DNA of 64,000 nucleotides, from contig JAPYXD010000695.1 in NCBI GenBank assembly GCA_030998225.1, positions 3,143,001 to 3,207,000 of the forward strand. Reading direction: 5' to 3'. The notes under the pieces were generated by a model. It made no database searches and was not told where the DNA came from. It saw only the letters and a list, made by a program, of their open reading frames with translations. The position numbers and the translations under genes were made by a program. Positions 24,350 through 36,104 of the stretch are shown piece by piece. Source of the DNA: Diplolepis rosae (lineage: Eukaryota > Arthropoda > Insecta > Hymenoptera > Diplolepididae). Position 1 is the first letter of the stretch, and every line of letters starts with the position of its first letter.

Positions 24350-25200
24350 TTTACCTATAAATTTGGTCACACGGTTCAGTTGGCCCGTGGCCTTGGAATA
24401 TTTTTTGCCTATAAATAAGAATAAGAATAAGAACTTTCTTCAACAAAGCATTAAAATTTACAGAATCCGGAAATAATTGAGTAAAGGGTCACTCATTTAC
24501 TTCTCGATTCATTTTTCTGCCGTGAAGTGTAACTCGAAGTGAACTTCATGCCAAATTGTAAATTGTACACCTTTTACGCTGTTGATCGCATCAGAAATTA
24601 TATTGAAGATTGAATGACTTGCATTTTTTATGAAATTGAAACTTGTTTATGAATACAAAAGAAATATAAATCGTAAGAAAAAGAGCTTCGCGGTAGCTGC
24701 GAGCTTTTATTTGCAAATGCAAAATATAAACTAAAAAAAAATAATATATACAATTTATAGTAATGCATCTTTATTTCCTATGTTTAACTTGGAATAGTCA
24801 ATCATATTTTATTATTCCTATATCAATAAATTCTTCCATCCGTGTAATCTCCTTTGCCGTTTTCCGTGAAATCGAAAGCTCATGAAAAGGAAATTCATTA
24901 TCAGATCTATAAAAATGATATTTATTCACCTTTCACTTTTTAAAGGCATTGTGTAACGTTTATCTGCTCTTTATTATACCAGGCATGAGAAAATTATTAA
25001 AATGGACAATTTACATTTTTTTAGTTCTGTTATGTCTTTTACACACAAAGAACAAATTTTGTTCACTGAACAAAGTCGTTTTTTTAATTCACTAAGAATT
25101 TTATGGACTTGACCAAATTTTTTGTTTGAATTTAATAAATTTGTATTTGAAATTTATTAAAAGTCATTAAAATGGTTGGTTGGATCAATCAAATTTTACT
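24350..25200. other. Non-coding; decayed word repeat at 25030-25200
   Basis: About 25030-25200 carries AACAAATTTTGTTCACTGAA and GGTTGGTTGGATCAATCAAA, a CAACC/GGTTG word type also seen near 6240, 8190, 32060 and 48100. The remainder is unmatched. Confidence 0.4.
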
Positions 25201-26675
25201 ATACATCTTATGAAAAAATGTTGCGATTCAAAGTTGTAGATCTTTTGCAGTAAAAAATTTTTTATCATAATTTTATATTCGTATTTCGTATAATTTAACT
25301 GGAAAATGGAAATTAGGTATTGACTTTTTTCAAGATTTAACATTCTGTAACTTTCCTCATTTTTATTTAATCGAAAAATGTTATTAAGATAATTAGTAGA
25401 GAGTTATGAGCACTATCAAAAACCAGTATTGGAATTTTTGATTTTTTCAAAAACACAGAAAATGGTCTAGTTTTCTCAACTTTGGTTGGATGTGGCTGGT
25501 TAACGAACTTGGCCTTACTTTTTCGGCTCTGATAAAGTGTACCAACGCTTAATTAAATCCGATAATTCTATCAAGAGTTATCAAGTACACGACCTACGGA
25601 CACTTTTGTAAGAACCGTTTTTCTTGACTCAGGGGGTCTCAAAACGTAAATATTTGATGAAAGATCCGAAAGTCATTTTTCATATTACACAGAGAGAAAT
25701 TTTAGGTTTCACTGACCAAAGTTTTTTTGTTAAAATCGTCTTTACAAAAATGTTAAAGTTCTCATGACAATCATGGTAGTGGCTGTCATACATTGGAAAA
25801 GTGTTTACTTCAACTGCAAGGAACGTTACTGAGACCACGATTCTGGTACTTGAAATACCATAGCGCTGCGGTTATAGGAACCAAAGTCCATCGTAAAGCC
25901 GCGCATAGAGTTTAGTTAAAATGACTAAGTCTACGGACAGTAAATACCCAGCCAAAATTATTTTTAAGGTTATAGGTATGGTTCTCTTAGTTATCAAAAT
26001 ACAAATTCAATTTGATGAGAAAAAATAAAGTTTCACCGAAAAGATCTAAGAAAAATAATCCGGTATAATGATATTTATGATAACTTTCGTCGATTAAGTT
26101 AAAAAATTGTCACTTTTTTCATCATCATAAACTTTTTTTGACTGACTATAGTTTTGACAAAATACGACGAGACAGCAAAATTGGAACGCATTGCATTGTC
26201 CCCGAACAAAATCGTTTATCATTTAGAAAGAATTGTCAAACTATATTTATAATAGAATTATTTACCTGATAATGCTTGGCACGGTGAAATATAGTCCAGG
26301 AATCGAGAACGAGAATTGGCAGGATTCAACTTAGGCTGCATATCTTTCAATGAAAGTTATACTTGATTTGTCTAGCGCAACAGCGAACGCTGCGGTTGTA
26401 GTAACCAAAGGAGCTTGGCAGTACACATAAAGAAAATGTACGTGTACTAACCGTTGGGGTACGTATAAAGCTCATTCTAATCATCAACTTTGGTCACAAC
26501 AACCGAATACACAAAAAAGTCCAAATTACTGTCATGATAACTATAAAAGTAGTAGCTTCTGTCAACTTTTTTGGTCAAGGCAACTACTGTACAAAAAATT
26601 TATGTGCTATGTGCACAGGAACCAAAGCCAATTTCTCTCAGTGTAAACTAATACCATCCCATTTATAGTAAAAAT
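25201..26675 (-). repeat. Repeat B, copy 4, split by a 956-bp insertion
   Basis: Reverse orientation: AGATCTTTTGCAG, GGCTGGTTAACGAACTTGGC, CAGGGGGTCTCAAAACGTAA, then CATTTTTCATATTA. It resumes after the insertion with TAAACTAATACCATCCCATT, matching the intact CACATAAAACTAATACCTTC of other copies. Confidence 0.8.
25688..26643. mobile_element. CACAGAGAGAAAT-ended element, 956 bp
   Basis: Ends CACAGAGAGAAAT...ATTTCTCTCAGTG with TA on each side. Repeat B supplies the empty site. Interior words recur: GCTGCGGTTATAGGAACCAA at about 25867 and GCTGCGGTTGTAGTAACCAA at about 26389. No coding frame. Confidence 0.75.
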
Positions 26676-27058
26676 GTAAAAAAAAATGTTAAAATTTCTT
26701 TTTTATGAAAAGTCAAGAAAGGATCTAAGTCCCCAGGACGTCCTTAAGATGTCCAGAGGACGTTCAACCTCTCATTACAGACTGGATGGAGACAATTGTT
26801 TGAAAGTAAGAAAAAGACATTTTAATTGAGAAAGAGTGCATTTACTCAATGTCACGTTGTTCGCAATCCAATTGTTTTTACATTCTTTAGTAATTGAAGG
26901 GCAATTTCTGCAAAATTCAAGTTCTGAACACAAAGGTAAATGTCACGAGTTTCGCTCGAGAAAATTTCTGAGTCATAGTATAACTATGTATCAACCTTTT
27001 TCGATAAAGAGAATTAAAGGGGGTTGGAGGGGGGGGGGGTGATTTCCCGAATAAACTG
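26676..27058. other. Non-coding with short GGACGT repeats and a G run
   Basis: AGGACGTCC, AGATGTCC and AGGACGTT words cluster at 26735-26768. The G run at 27029-27039 precedes the palindrome. The frame at 26836-27042 is not supported. Confidence 0.45.
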
Positions 27059-27407
27059 CACGGAGAAAAAAAAACTGTTGAATCAACAGATGTCATTTGC
27101 TGGAATAGGGACAGCTAATTTTTTTTGTAATATTTACAGATTTTTTTGTTGGATTCACAGATTGTTTGTAAACTCAACAGATGAACCTGTAAAATCTACA
27201 GGCATTTCTGTTAGAATTGCGGATTTCAAGAAAAAAGAGAAATCCGTAATTCTAACAGACATTTCTGTAGATTTTACAGGTTCATCTGTTGAGTTTACAA
27301 ACAATCTGTGAATCCAACAGAAAAATATGTAAATATTACAAAAAAAAACTGGTGTCCCTATTCCAGCAGATGACATCTGTTGATTCAACGGTTTTTTTTT
27401 CTCCGTG
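27059..27407. mobile_element. Near-perfect palindromic MITE, 349 bp, TG duplication
   Basis: Ends CACGGAGAAAAAAAA...TTTTTCTCCGTG. The two halves are almost exact complements meeting near 27230, with words CTGTTGAATCAACAG, AACTCAACAGATGAACCTGT and TCTACAGGCATTTCTGTTAG. TG flanks both sides (27057-27058, 27408-27409). Mirror-image open frames on both strands are a by-product of the palindrome. Confidence 0.93.
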
Positions 27408-27409
27408 TG

Positions 27410-28067
27410 TATTCTCAAATCTAAAAAAATTGCTGGATGGTGATAATAACATACTTCATTCACTAACATACATTTCACGCGATTCGTGTGACAACTGTTC
27501 GTTTTATTCACATTAGTTTTATTAGATTCTTATCTATGTCGCAATATTTGCTGTGAAATAGGAAGACACTATTTTCTAAGTGCAGGTAAATGAGACAAAG
27601 ATCATACGTGTTAGTCTGTTAGGAGGACGTTGTCACTTAAAGTGTTTCTCAACTCTCGTGGCAAGTAATTATTTCGAACACAATTCTAAATTCCGAGTCT
27701 CCAGGATCTGTGACACATGCTAACTTAGTTGTCTTGTAATTTGTGACATACATGCTTAACGAATCTCTTCATTCTACAATTTGTTAAATTGAATTTGGAA
27801 AGTTCAGATCATGCGTCATATTTCTCTGATGTGGGTAGATCATTGGAATATCAAAGTTATTATGAAATTTTTATACTTATAAAACTCTCTTTAGAACAGA
27901 TTGTGTAATTATTTTGGGAATAATTTAATTGGTGAAATGAAAAATTAATTAAAATGATTCAACAGAAAAGATTTTTTATTTGGCTTGATTTTCGGACGAG
28001 CACTTGGATCTCAAGAGTAAAATTTTTCTCTTCATGAAAAAAATATCAACATTAATTAAAAATTAAG
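27410..28067. other. Non-coding, unmatched
   Basis: 27540-27860 has mixed composition without repeats. No supported coding frame. Confidence 0.35.
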
Positions 28068-28204
28068 GGGATTCGCCACCTTTAATATATTTTTATTTTT
28101 TGAGTGTTGACCTTCCATAGAATTTTTTTTATGTTTAGTACCATTGATTAGAAAGGTTTTGGGGTTTTCTAAAAATTCCAGCGTATTTTTGAATATGTAA
28201 AGAA
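28068..28204. repeat. Interspersed repeat D, copy 1
   Basis: GGGGATTCGCCACCTTTAAT, GTTGACCTTCCATAGAATTT and TAGAAAGGTTTTGGGGTTTT recur in order at 53422-53560. It abuts the GC-rich end of Repeat B here but not there, so it is scored separately. Confidence 0.7.
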
Positions 28205-28345
28205 CTTTAGCTAAAAAAATCTGCCCGCTTCGTGGGCATATTCTAATCACGCGCAGCTCGCTTCGCTCGCAAGTTTGAGCGCGCCTAGGGCGCGCGATTT
28301 GATGTCGCGCTTCACGCCCCGTTTTTTTTTGGATCTCGCGCTTGG
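28205..28345 (-). repeat. GC-rich mini-palindrome cluster at the Repeat B end
   Basis: Consecutive short stem-loops: CCCGCTTCGTGGGC, GCTCGCTTCGCTCGC, GCGCGCCTAGGGCGCGC, GTCGCGCTTCACGCCCC and TCGCGCTTGGCGCT. The GC content is far above the surroundings. A shorter version is at 55375-55425. Confidence 0.8.
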
Positions 28346-28429
28346 CGCTGGTCTTATGCTCTTCGCATACATCTAAGTTTATTTCTTATAATTTTATACT
28401 GAAGCTCAAACCAATTTTATAACATTACA

Positions 28430-28701
28430 CTCTCTAAATCTGAATCAGTCAAATTTTTACTGATTGAATCAGTGATTTACCTTTTCACTGATTTACCAGT
28501 TAAAAAATATATTTCACTGTTAAATCAGTTAATTATCACTAATTGAATCAGTGGAAAAAATATTTTCACTCTTGAATCAGTTAATTTTCACTGAAGCAAT
28601 CAGTGGGATTTGACTGATTTACAGTAACCTTTTTTTAGCTATTTGAATCAGTCAAATTTCACTGATAATCAGTAGATTTTGACTGATTCACATTTAGAGA
28701 G
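28430..28701 (-). mobile_element. CAGT-family MITE, copy 9 (full, CA duplication, inside Repeat B)
   Basis: 272 bp, ends intact. CA on both sides (28428-28429, 28702-28703). The uninterrupted Repeat B sequence at about 44412-44440 reads ATATTACAAATGATGTGAAT, with one CA at the insertion point. Confidence 0.93.
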
Positions 28702-29114
28702 CAGATGATGTGAATTACACATTTTCTCAGTCACTAAATTTGTTTTTGGTTTCAAATGAAAAAAGAAATTGAATTTACTTAAGACTCTATATCAGCCTGA
28801 AGAAACACATTCTTATCATGACTCTAGCGCTTCGCGCTCGATTTTCTGTATACATTTCAGTAACTTTTTAATAAATTACATGATTAAAATAATTTATTTT
28901 CTTCCAAATATCTCAAAAAGAAAAAACAATCGTAGACTTTATTTAAGGAAACGATTTTGCAGAACAACGCTTATTTCGTATCTCACATATTTAGGATAAA
29001 AAATGGAATTTTTCATTAGTGTTTCTTATAATCAAAACATAAAATATACATCCTGTCGAGAAGTGTCTTGATGAGAATTTGTAGACCCCATTTAGGCAAA
29101 TAATTTTCCATCTA

Positions 29115-29354
29115 CACGGAGAAAAATGGATATTCAACTATGTGACAAGCATCTTATATATTCAGTTTGAATATCTAGATATTGAACTGTAATATCTGAA
29201 TATTCAGCTTCACCATCTAAGATATTGAAATAGGTTAATATGAATATCTCTGATATTACAGCTGAATATTTAGATATTTCAATTGAATATATGAGATGGT
29301 TGTCACATAGTTGAATATCTAGATATTGATCCTGAATATCCATTTTTCTCCGTG
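29115..29354. mobile_element. Palindromic MITE of GAATATCTAGATATTC words, 240 bp
   Basis: Ends CACGGAGAAAAATGGATATT and complement, TA duplicated. The interior repeats ATATTCA / TAGATATT words in both orientations. Repeat B at 43531-43545 (TTTTCCATCTAAACG) gives the empty site with a single TA. Confidence 0.9.
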
Positions 29355-29873
29355 TAAACGATTTTTTTATCTCCCATATTTTTTCTAAGAAATGGAATTT
29401 TTGAATTTTAATCTTATGTTTTGATAATAAAACGAAAAATATACGTTTTATCAAAAACTGTGTGAGGCAAAATTTGTCGATCTTTTTAAAACGAACAACT
29501 TTGCATTTTTACGTTTTTTTCGTATTTCACATATTATTGTTAAAAAAAATTGAATTTTGGATTTTCAATGGTATTGTTTTAAATTAAAAAGAAAAATGTA
29601 CATCTTATGAAAAAATGTTGCAATTCAAATTTGTAGATCTTTATATAGAAAATAATTTTATATGATAACTTCTTTTCATATCTTGTATTGTACTTATAAA
29701 ATATTTTTTTATGAAATACTTAATATTGCTTGTGTAAGAAAAGTTTCCTCAAGCGAAGAGAAGACTTCATTTTATTAGCAACTTTTTATTGATTAGCTAA
29801 ATAAAATGTTATTTTGAATCGAAAAATCAACTACACTGTTAGACATTTTTGCTAAGATTTTCCGAATGATGTA

Positions 29874-30014
29874 CTCTCTAAATCTGAATTAGTCAAATTT
29901 TCACTGAAATAATCAGTGAAATTTCACTGATTTACAGTAACCTCTTTTTAGCTATTTGAATCCGTCAAATTTTACTGATAATCAGTAGATTTTGACTGAT
30001 TCAAATTTAGAGAG
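29874..30014 (-). mobile_element. CAGT-family MITE, copy 10 (internally deleted, 141 bp)
   Basis: Both ends and TA duplicates remain, but only the part around AACCTCTTTTTAGCTATTTG survives. It is the shortest two-ended copy in the window. Confidence 0.88.
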
Positions 30015-32194
30015 TAACTAAAGCTTTATACAGCTACAATTCTATAAAATTATGATAAATTTCAGAAAATTCATCTACTTTTTATTAAATTTATGAGAAT
30101 ATGTTTCAATTTCCAGTGTCACATTTCCAAAACTCAAAAAGAAATTTCAGGATAAATTTTATAAAAATTCCGTTAGAATTTTGTAATTTTGAGATGAATT
30201 TAGGAAAATTTAGTAAAGTTTCGTAATGAAAAGAAACATTTAACGGAAATTTTAATAAATCTTTAGCAAATTTAAAATACGTTTTTTTTTAAAGCATTAT
30301 GAATTTCATCTAATTTCCCGTAATATTTATAACTTAAAAATTTCAGGAAATTTCTAACTCAATCAATCAATAATTTATTCCGTTGAGAACAATAATTTTC
30401 TTAGCACAAAATTTCTTGCAAATTTTTGACTCAACTTAATATTTCTTGGATCTGTTTATTTAAAATTTAAAATTTATTGAAAACCTATTTGAGTATTTTC
30501 AAAACCATCAAAAGCATCAATTTCCTTGAATAAGGTTATAATTATCGTCACCTCATTGCATCGTGAAAATATTCATCACTGATTCCACTTTAATCAAATG
30601 TTTACTAACACGAATTAAGAAAGCTTTCTTTTAATTTGAAATGGTAGCTTTTTTTACCAATTTAGTTCCGTGACTTTTCTTATGTAAATTAATCAGTTTA
30701 TCGAGTCTATTTTACTGAGAAATAAGTCAAAATCAACACACTAAGTGACTTTTAGTTAAAACAAATGGTAAAAAGTATTAAACTTGCGGATATTACTCTT
30801 CGAAAATACTTTGAGGTGTTAGGGTAAAATTTTCATCAAAGCAATTGCATACAACTTTTTATCATTACAAATTTAATCATTACAAATGGACATAATTTTG
30901 ACGTATAAATTATTTATTGTTTTTTTAATAAAAAAACAGAAAGTTATTGTACATTTTTTTTCTAAAATTGGACTTTTTAAATTAATTAAACTTTAAATAC
31001 GCTCTCTATGTCCGTTTTCATATTTGTTAACATTTTCCAGATTTTAAGGTCAACATTTTCTTTATTTTGGCCATAAACATGTAGAAACAAGAAATCTAAA
31101 ATTAATCGAATTGGCTTTGGTTTGATCAAGTGGTTCTTTTAATCTGGATGTTGAGGTTTCTTGATGCAAAAAATTTCTCATCAATTTTATAATGACGAAA
31201 TATGGTATATGGTGTTTTGATTTAATCGTCGCAGTCCCATAAGTCCACTCCCTGGCGATAACACATTACTCAATCACGTTTGGCTCCAAACCTTTCAATT
31301 ACGGATTACAGGAGTGCCTTTTCTGTTTATTTGAAACCATTCCTTTCAAGCTTCAAGCTTGGCAATTAGCTTTGGTCCGGCGTCACGCCGATAATATAAT
31401 CAGAATAATCAGATTTGAAAGTTCCAGCATTCGAATGTCTATAGAGTCATCATTATAGTGTGGGATACATTAGTTGTCGATACGTATATTTCCCGTAACT
31501 ATGACAAACTTGATTTACGTTCTATTGGTATTGGGAAAGTGATTGTTATTCTCAGGGGTCTTGACCTTCATGTCGTTGTCACGAGGTTGACGATCACCTG
31601 TTGTCTTATGTAACACGTGGTCTCAATCATGGCCTATTGTGTAATTATTTAACCTTTTCTCCAAATACTATTTTCTAAGAAATTTTCATTTTAGTAGACA
31701 TTTCGATAAAAGTCAGGTTTTAATGAATCATCAAATATTTCAGTTGATTCAAAGAAACAAAACAACGATCATTGTTCATTGTGTCAATGTTTTAACTTAA
31801 AGTTGAATATGATAATCAAAAACATATAAAATTGCTAAAATTAAGAGATTTTTGATAACTTTCTTTACCTAGAAATCTTGAATTATTATTTAATCCAAAC
31901 TAAATTACAATTTAATTCGTGGATGTTGAAAAAAGCATTGAAAACTTTGGTTATACTGTTAGAATTCTTTTGAAATATAAAAAATGTTTAAGTTACGAAT
32001 TTTACGGAAAATTATATGAAATTTACAATATTTTGATAAAACTAACAAAAATTCTTAATCTAACCCTAGTATTTTGTTGAATGAAACAAATTCTTTGGAT
32101 GATCCAACTAAATTTTGGTTGGATTAACCAAATATTTTTCTGAGTATAGATACAAGTATTGAGATATTCAGTAATTTGTGACTGAAAATTAACA
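30015..32194. other. Non-coding; single-copy island at 31190-31660
   Basis: 30015-31180 is AT-rich with eroded AAATTTC/GAAATTT words. 31190-31660 has near-balanced composition (e.g. GGTCCGGCGTCACGCCGATA) and no internal repeat match, so it is a candidate regulatory element. 32050-32150 carries decayed GGTTGGATTAACC words. No supported gene. Confidence 0.4.
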
Positions 32195-32700
32195 TTTTTA
32201 CATTCTCATCAAAAATGAGAAGGTATTAGTTTTATGTGAAAAGTGACTCGAAATTTTCATAATGTTCAAATGTTCAAATCGCAACATTTTTTCATAAGAT
32301 GCATAGTTTTCTTTTTAATTTAAAAAAATACTATTGAAAATCCAAAATTCAATTTTTTAACAATAATATGTAAAGTATGAAGAAAATGTATGTTTGCAAA
32401 ATTGTTCGTTTCAATAAGATCTACAAGTTTTGTCTGACATAGTTTCTGATAAAACATATATTTTTCATTTTAATTTTTAAAAATACGATTAGAATTCAAA
32501 AATTCCATTGTTTGAACAAAATATCTGACATACGAAAAAAACGCTGGAATAAAAAATTATTAATAAATGGGGTCTACAAATCCTTAGTAGGACATTTTTT
32601 AACAAAGTATATATTTTATGTTTTGATTTCAAATATTGAAAATCAAAAATTCCATTTTTCAACTAAAATATGTTAGATATTAAATTCCGGCAAAAATTTC
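32195..32700 (+). repeat. Repeat B, copy 6 (partial)
   Basis: Starts ACATTCTCATCAAAAATGAG, then skips to the module region (ATTCAATTTTTTAACAATAA, GATCTACAAGTTTTGTCTGA). The middle and the GC-rich end are absent. About 113 bp from 32420 are identical to 35089-35200. Confidence 0.8.
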
Positions 32701-33417
32701 AAAGATGCATTGAAATAGAAGATATTTTGTTTCCTTTTCCATGTTTTTGTCTTCTTATTTTTCGTTTAAATTGCATCATCGTTCTTTACCAGGTACAATA
32801 ATTCGTTTCATTTAGCCTGCGTCAATATTATAAATATATTAAAAGAACTATAACTTTTACTAATAAATTATGGTAAAACGTACTAAAAGATAATTGAAAC
32901 AATTACCTTTCTTGATTTCAACTCTATATTTTCTACTTATTTAGTAATAGTAATTTTCTATCAGTAAAATATGTGAAGTATATAAATACAAAGGATTCGA
33001 GCAATTCATTAAAAAGTTATATTCCGAAAAAGTTAAATTGACTTAATATTAGGAATTTTCTGGAGTCAAGTAACAAAATAGTGTAAGTTTCGTAAATTAT
33101 CGTAAAAAGACAATTTGAATAATCTGCAACAGATTATAACAAAATGAGTGCCAGCAATAGTAATTCTAGCAAACAATTCAGAACATGGGAATATCATTAA
33201 TTTTTTAATTTAGTTTTTGTAAAATACAATAATAATTCAGCGTGCTAATTACAAATGCTATAACTCTTTGTGATTAATTGTGCAATCGTTTTGCTAAAAA
33301 GTCAGGTCGTTTACACCGTATTTATGATCATGAGCCAGAATATAAACTATTTCACAAGATAAGGCTATAATAATCGTATTGTTTAATAACATTGGAAACA
33401 CGACAAAGCAATTTGTA
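32701..33417. other. AT-rich non-coding
   Basis: No repeat or gene recognised. Confidence 0.35.
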
Positions 33418-33667
33418 CTCTGAAACTGAATTAGTCAATAATAACAAATTCAGAGTAAAATTTACTAAGTATAAGCGTGATTGCGTTCACTTTCAAATAG
33501 TGAGAAATTTTAATTACTCATTTTGTCGAAATTTCACACTAAATTAATTAAAGCTTACTATAAATTAGTTCAATTCATTTATTAAGTAGTTGAATTTTAC
33601 TAAAGATTAGTAAATTTTTTCACTAATTGAGGGTGAACGAACTCTCACGAAATTAAAATTTAAAGAG
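33418..33667. mobile_element. MITE with AATTAGT words (CAGT-like cousin), 250 bp
   Basis: Left CTCTGAAACTGAATTAGTCA, right ...AATTAAAATTTAAAGAG, TA on both sides. The body uses ACTAATT/AATTAGT and TCACTAA words. A right-end fragment of a related element is at 63130-63180. Confidence 0.7.
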
Positions 33668-35010
33668 TAATAAATGTTGAAACTTTGACTGTTTTTTAAA
33701 TTTAAATTTTTAAGTTTTCTTCAAGATATTAATTTTTGATAAAATCTGATATTTTTAGGTGTTTATATAAAAATTTTAAACTGCATTTACAATGAAAATT
33801 CTATCTGTAATATTTTATTTTCAATAAATATTTGATTTTATCAGTCAATAATTGTTTCAAACTGCACAAAACAATCGTAAAATCACTTTTATGTATATTA
33901 AATGTGTATTGGAGCTATGAGCAGCTTTTAAAAGTGTAATGTATTTAAAATGTAAGCTAGTTGAGTTTGTTCGCAAATAAAAATAAATGAGAATGAATTA
34001 TAAAAGTTGAAAATAATGATTGTTTGGTCTTTATGTGCACTTTGCAAAGGTAAATGAACAGTTGTGAAGAAAACAAAGTGGTTTATGTCAAATCAATTAA
34101 CTCTCTTTTTTTAATTTCCTTGATACATCTATACCAATCAAATAAATGCTATCAGATCCTTTTGAGTTCGAAATTTCACTTGAAACATTTGTATTAATGC
34201 GCAATGAGAGACAATAAAGAATAGTCGGGAATGAAGCCGCGGGACAATTTATAGTGAGTTGATGTTACCTCGTGTTGAAGATACGCAGGTACATCTTATG
34301 TTATGTCAAAAGTAAACTGGAGATTATTTTCTCTTTGTTGTCAAGATTATCTATTATGAATTTTTAACATCACTTACGAAACATTTCCAAGGTGCTTACA
34401 GAGAAAAGTGAAAATTACTCCGACTTTTTTCGTTATTATGAAATTTTCATTCAATACTTTTCATAGTGAAAATCACATGTTAATTGTATCAGAATGATTA
34501 AAAAAAAAAATCATTTATAATTATAGTACAATGTTTGATCAAAGTTGGTAGTTTGGTCAATATCAGACGTAATTGCAAAAAAAATTACTGTTTCATTGGA
34601 TTTACGCATTTAAAGTGTTATTATTTTGAAAGGTGTTTTAGAAACTCATGTGATATGATTCTAGTTTTTTCGAGTGTTCTGGATAAACACAATGAGTCGG
34701 TTTAAGAAAGTCACGAGACTAATTGTGTTACGCGAAATGAACGTTACATATACTGCTTTGTTTTGTTATTACAAGAACGCGGGAATTTCAATTCACCCCA
34801 ATATACAGTGGAAAGCTTCGGACGAGAAATAAACACAATAACTAGGAAATGTGAAATATCTAGATTTCTAATTATAAATTTTGAAGATAAATTCTTTCAA
34901 CTCGTAACATTTCACGAAGATGTCTCTAATCACTTATATCTGATTTCACATAACATAAAATAATAAACTATTCGAAATTTCCGCAGGTGAAATATATCTG
35001 TTCTGTTTAA
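33668..35010. other. Mostly single-copy-looking non-coding DNA
   Basis: No repeat match by eye from about 33860 to 35000. Small frames such as 34763-34963 (plus) have no recognisable features. Confidence 0.35.
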
Positions 35011-35088
35011 GGTAGTTCTTCCACAAAAATTAAACCTCAGGCAAAAATAGATAATTTTACTTTCAATAATAGCAATGTCATTGTTGAA

Positions 35089-35200
35089 GATCTACAAGTT
35101 TTGTCTGACATAGTTTCTGATAAAACATATATTTTTCATTTTAATTTTTAAAAATACGATTAGAATTCAAAAATTCCATTGTTTGAACAAAATATCGCTT
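35089..35200 (+). repeat. Repeat B fragment identical to 32420-32530
   Basis: Starts AGATCTACAAGTTTTGTCTG and ends GTTTGAACAAAATATC. No mismatch by eye against the 32.4-kb copy over about 110 bp, although other Repeat B copies differ at many positions. Confidence 0.8.
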
Positions 35201-35219
35201 TATATAAAATTTAAAAATA

Positions 35220-35498
35220 CACGGAGAAAATTATTATATCAATTTTTACTATAGTATTTTTCAATTTAGGGAAAAACGTATCACTTTGAGAATTTTTGTT
35301 AGTAAAAATACTAAAATTTATAACAATGATATGAAACTCCAGCATAGTTCATAGCAAATTTTACTATAGTTTATACTAAAGTTTCATATCATTATTATAA
35401 AGTTTAGTATTTTTACTAACAGAAATTCTCATAGTGATACGTTTTTCCCTAAATTGAAAAATACTATAGTAAAAATTTATATAAAAAGTTTCTCTGTG
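35220..35498. mobile_element. Palindromic MITE, CACGGAGAAAATTATTATAT ends, 279 bp
   Basis: Almost complete complementarity of the two halves through CTATAGTATTTTTCAATTTA and AGTATTTTTACTAAC blocks. TA flanks each side. The right end reads TTTCTCTGTG. Confidence 0.9.
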
Positions 35499-36104
35499 TA
35501 TCATATGATTCTAATAAATCACGGATTATTTTTTAAAGAAAAAGTTTCACTACAACTTAATGGTTTCCAATTTTATAAAATAAATAAATTATTGGAAAAT
35601 TTAGCAATTTGCTTATAAGAATTTTGTTTTGGAAAATTGATTTTTAATGGTTTTTGCCTTTAGTACCTGAGAAAACAGTTTCTTTGGTATAAAGAAATAA
35701 ATTTTAATTAAAGAAAAAAATTTTAAATCAACAAGACTTTCTTCAATTCAAAGAAATTTTTTCTTTGGCTGTCTATCAAAGAAATGTTTTTTTGATTCAA
35801 AGAAACTGATTTCTGGGTGTTTCCAAAAAATGGTAACGGTAAAGTTGTGAAGATTCTTTTCTCTCAAAAAATGACTTGAAAATTATTAGAATAGCATCAT
35901 TTTGTAAAATTTAGTATGAAGCGATAAGGAAAAAAGTTAGGCAAAAATAAAATTTGTTAAATACATTATTTTTTGCATTTAAAATTTTTTTCATGGAAAA
36001 TAATCTTTTCTCTTTCAAATCAGCTCTTCAATAATAATATTGCTATTCTTGAAAGCAAAATTATTTATTTTTTGCTGAGGTCTAATTTTCGTGGATGAAC
36101 TACC

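Larger units (their letters stand above)
28205..29700 (-). repeat. Repeat B, copy 5, with two nested MITEs
   Basis: Reverse orientation, beginning at the GC-rich end (AAAATCTGCCCGCTTCGTGG). It contains the CAGT-family MITE at 28430-28701 and the palindrome at 29115-29354. Both sites are intact in other Repeat B copies (44.4 kb, 43.5 kb). Confidence 0.85.
35011..36104. mobile_element. TTAA-inserting element F, copy 1, with nested inserts
   Basis: Begins GGTAGTTCTTCCACAAAAAT after TTAA. The right arm ends ...CGTGGATGAACTACC followed by TCAA (one mutation). Arms of about 80 bp include TTAAACCTCAGGCAAAAAT and its complement. It contains a Repeat B fragment and a CACGGAG palindrome. Word-repeat TCAAAGAAAT sequence fills 35660-35820. 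Confidence 0.75.

Noticed and set aside
27155..27511. 118-codon minus frame mirrored by a 95-codon plus frame
   Set aside because: Both arise from the palindromic MITE at 27059-27407, so the similarity of the two proteins reflects the inverted repeat, not a gene.
28205..28345. Repeat B as a Helitron (terminal hairpin plus a CTAA near 28208)
   Set aside because: The CTRR-like bases are not shared by the copy at 55372, and no A-T insertion site or 5' TC end was seen consistently.
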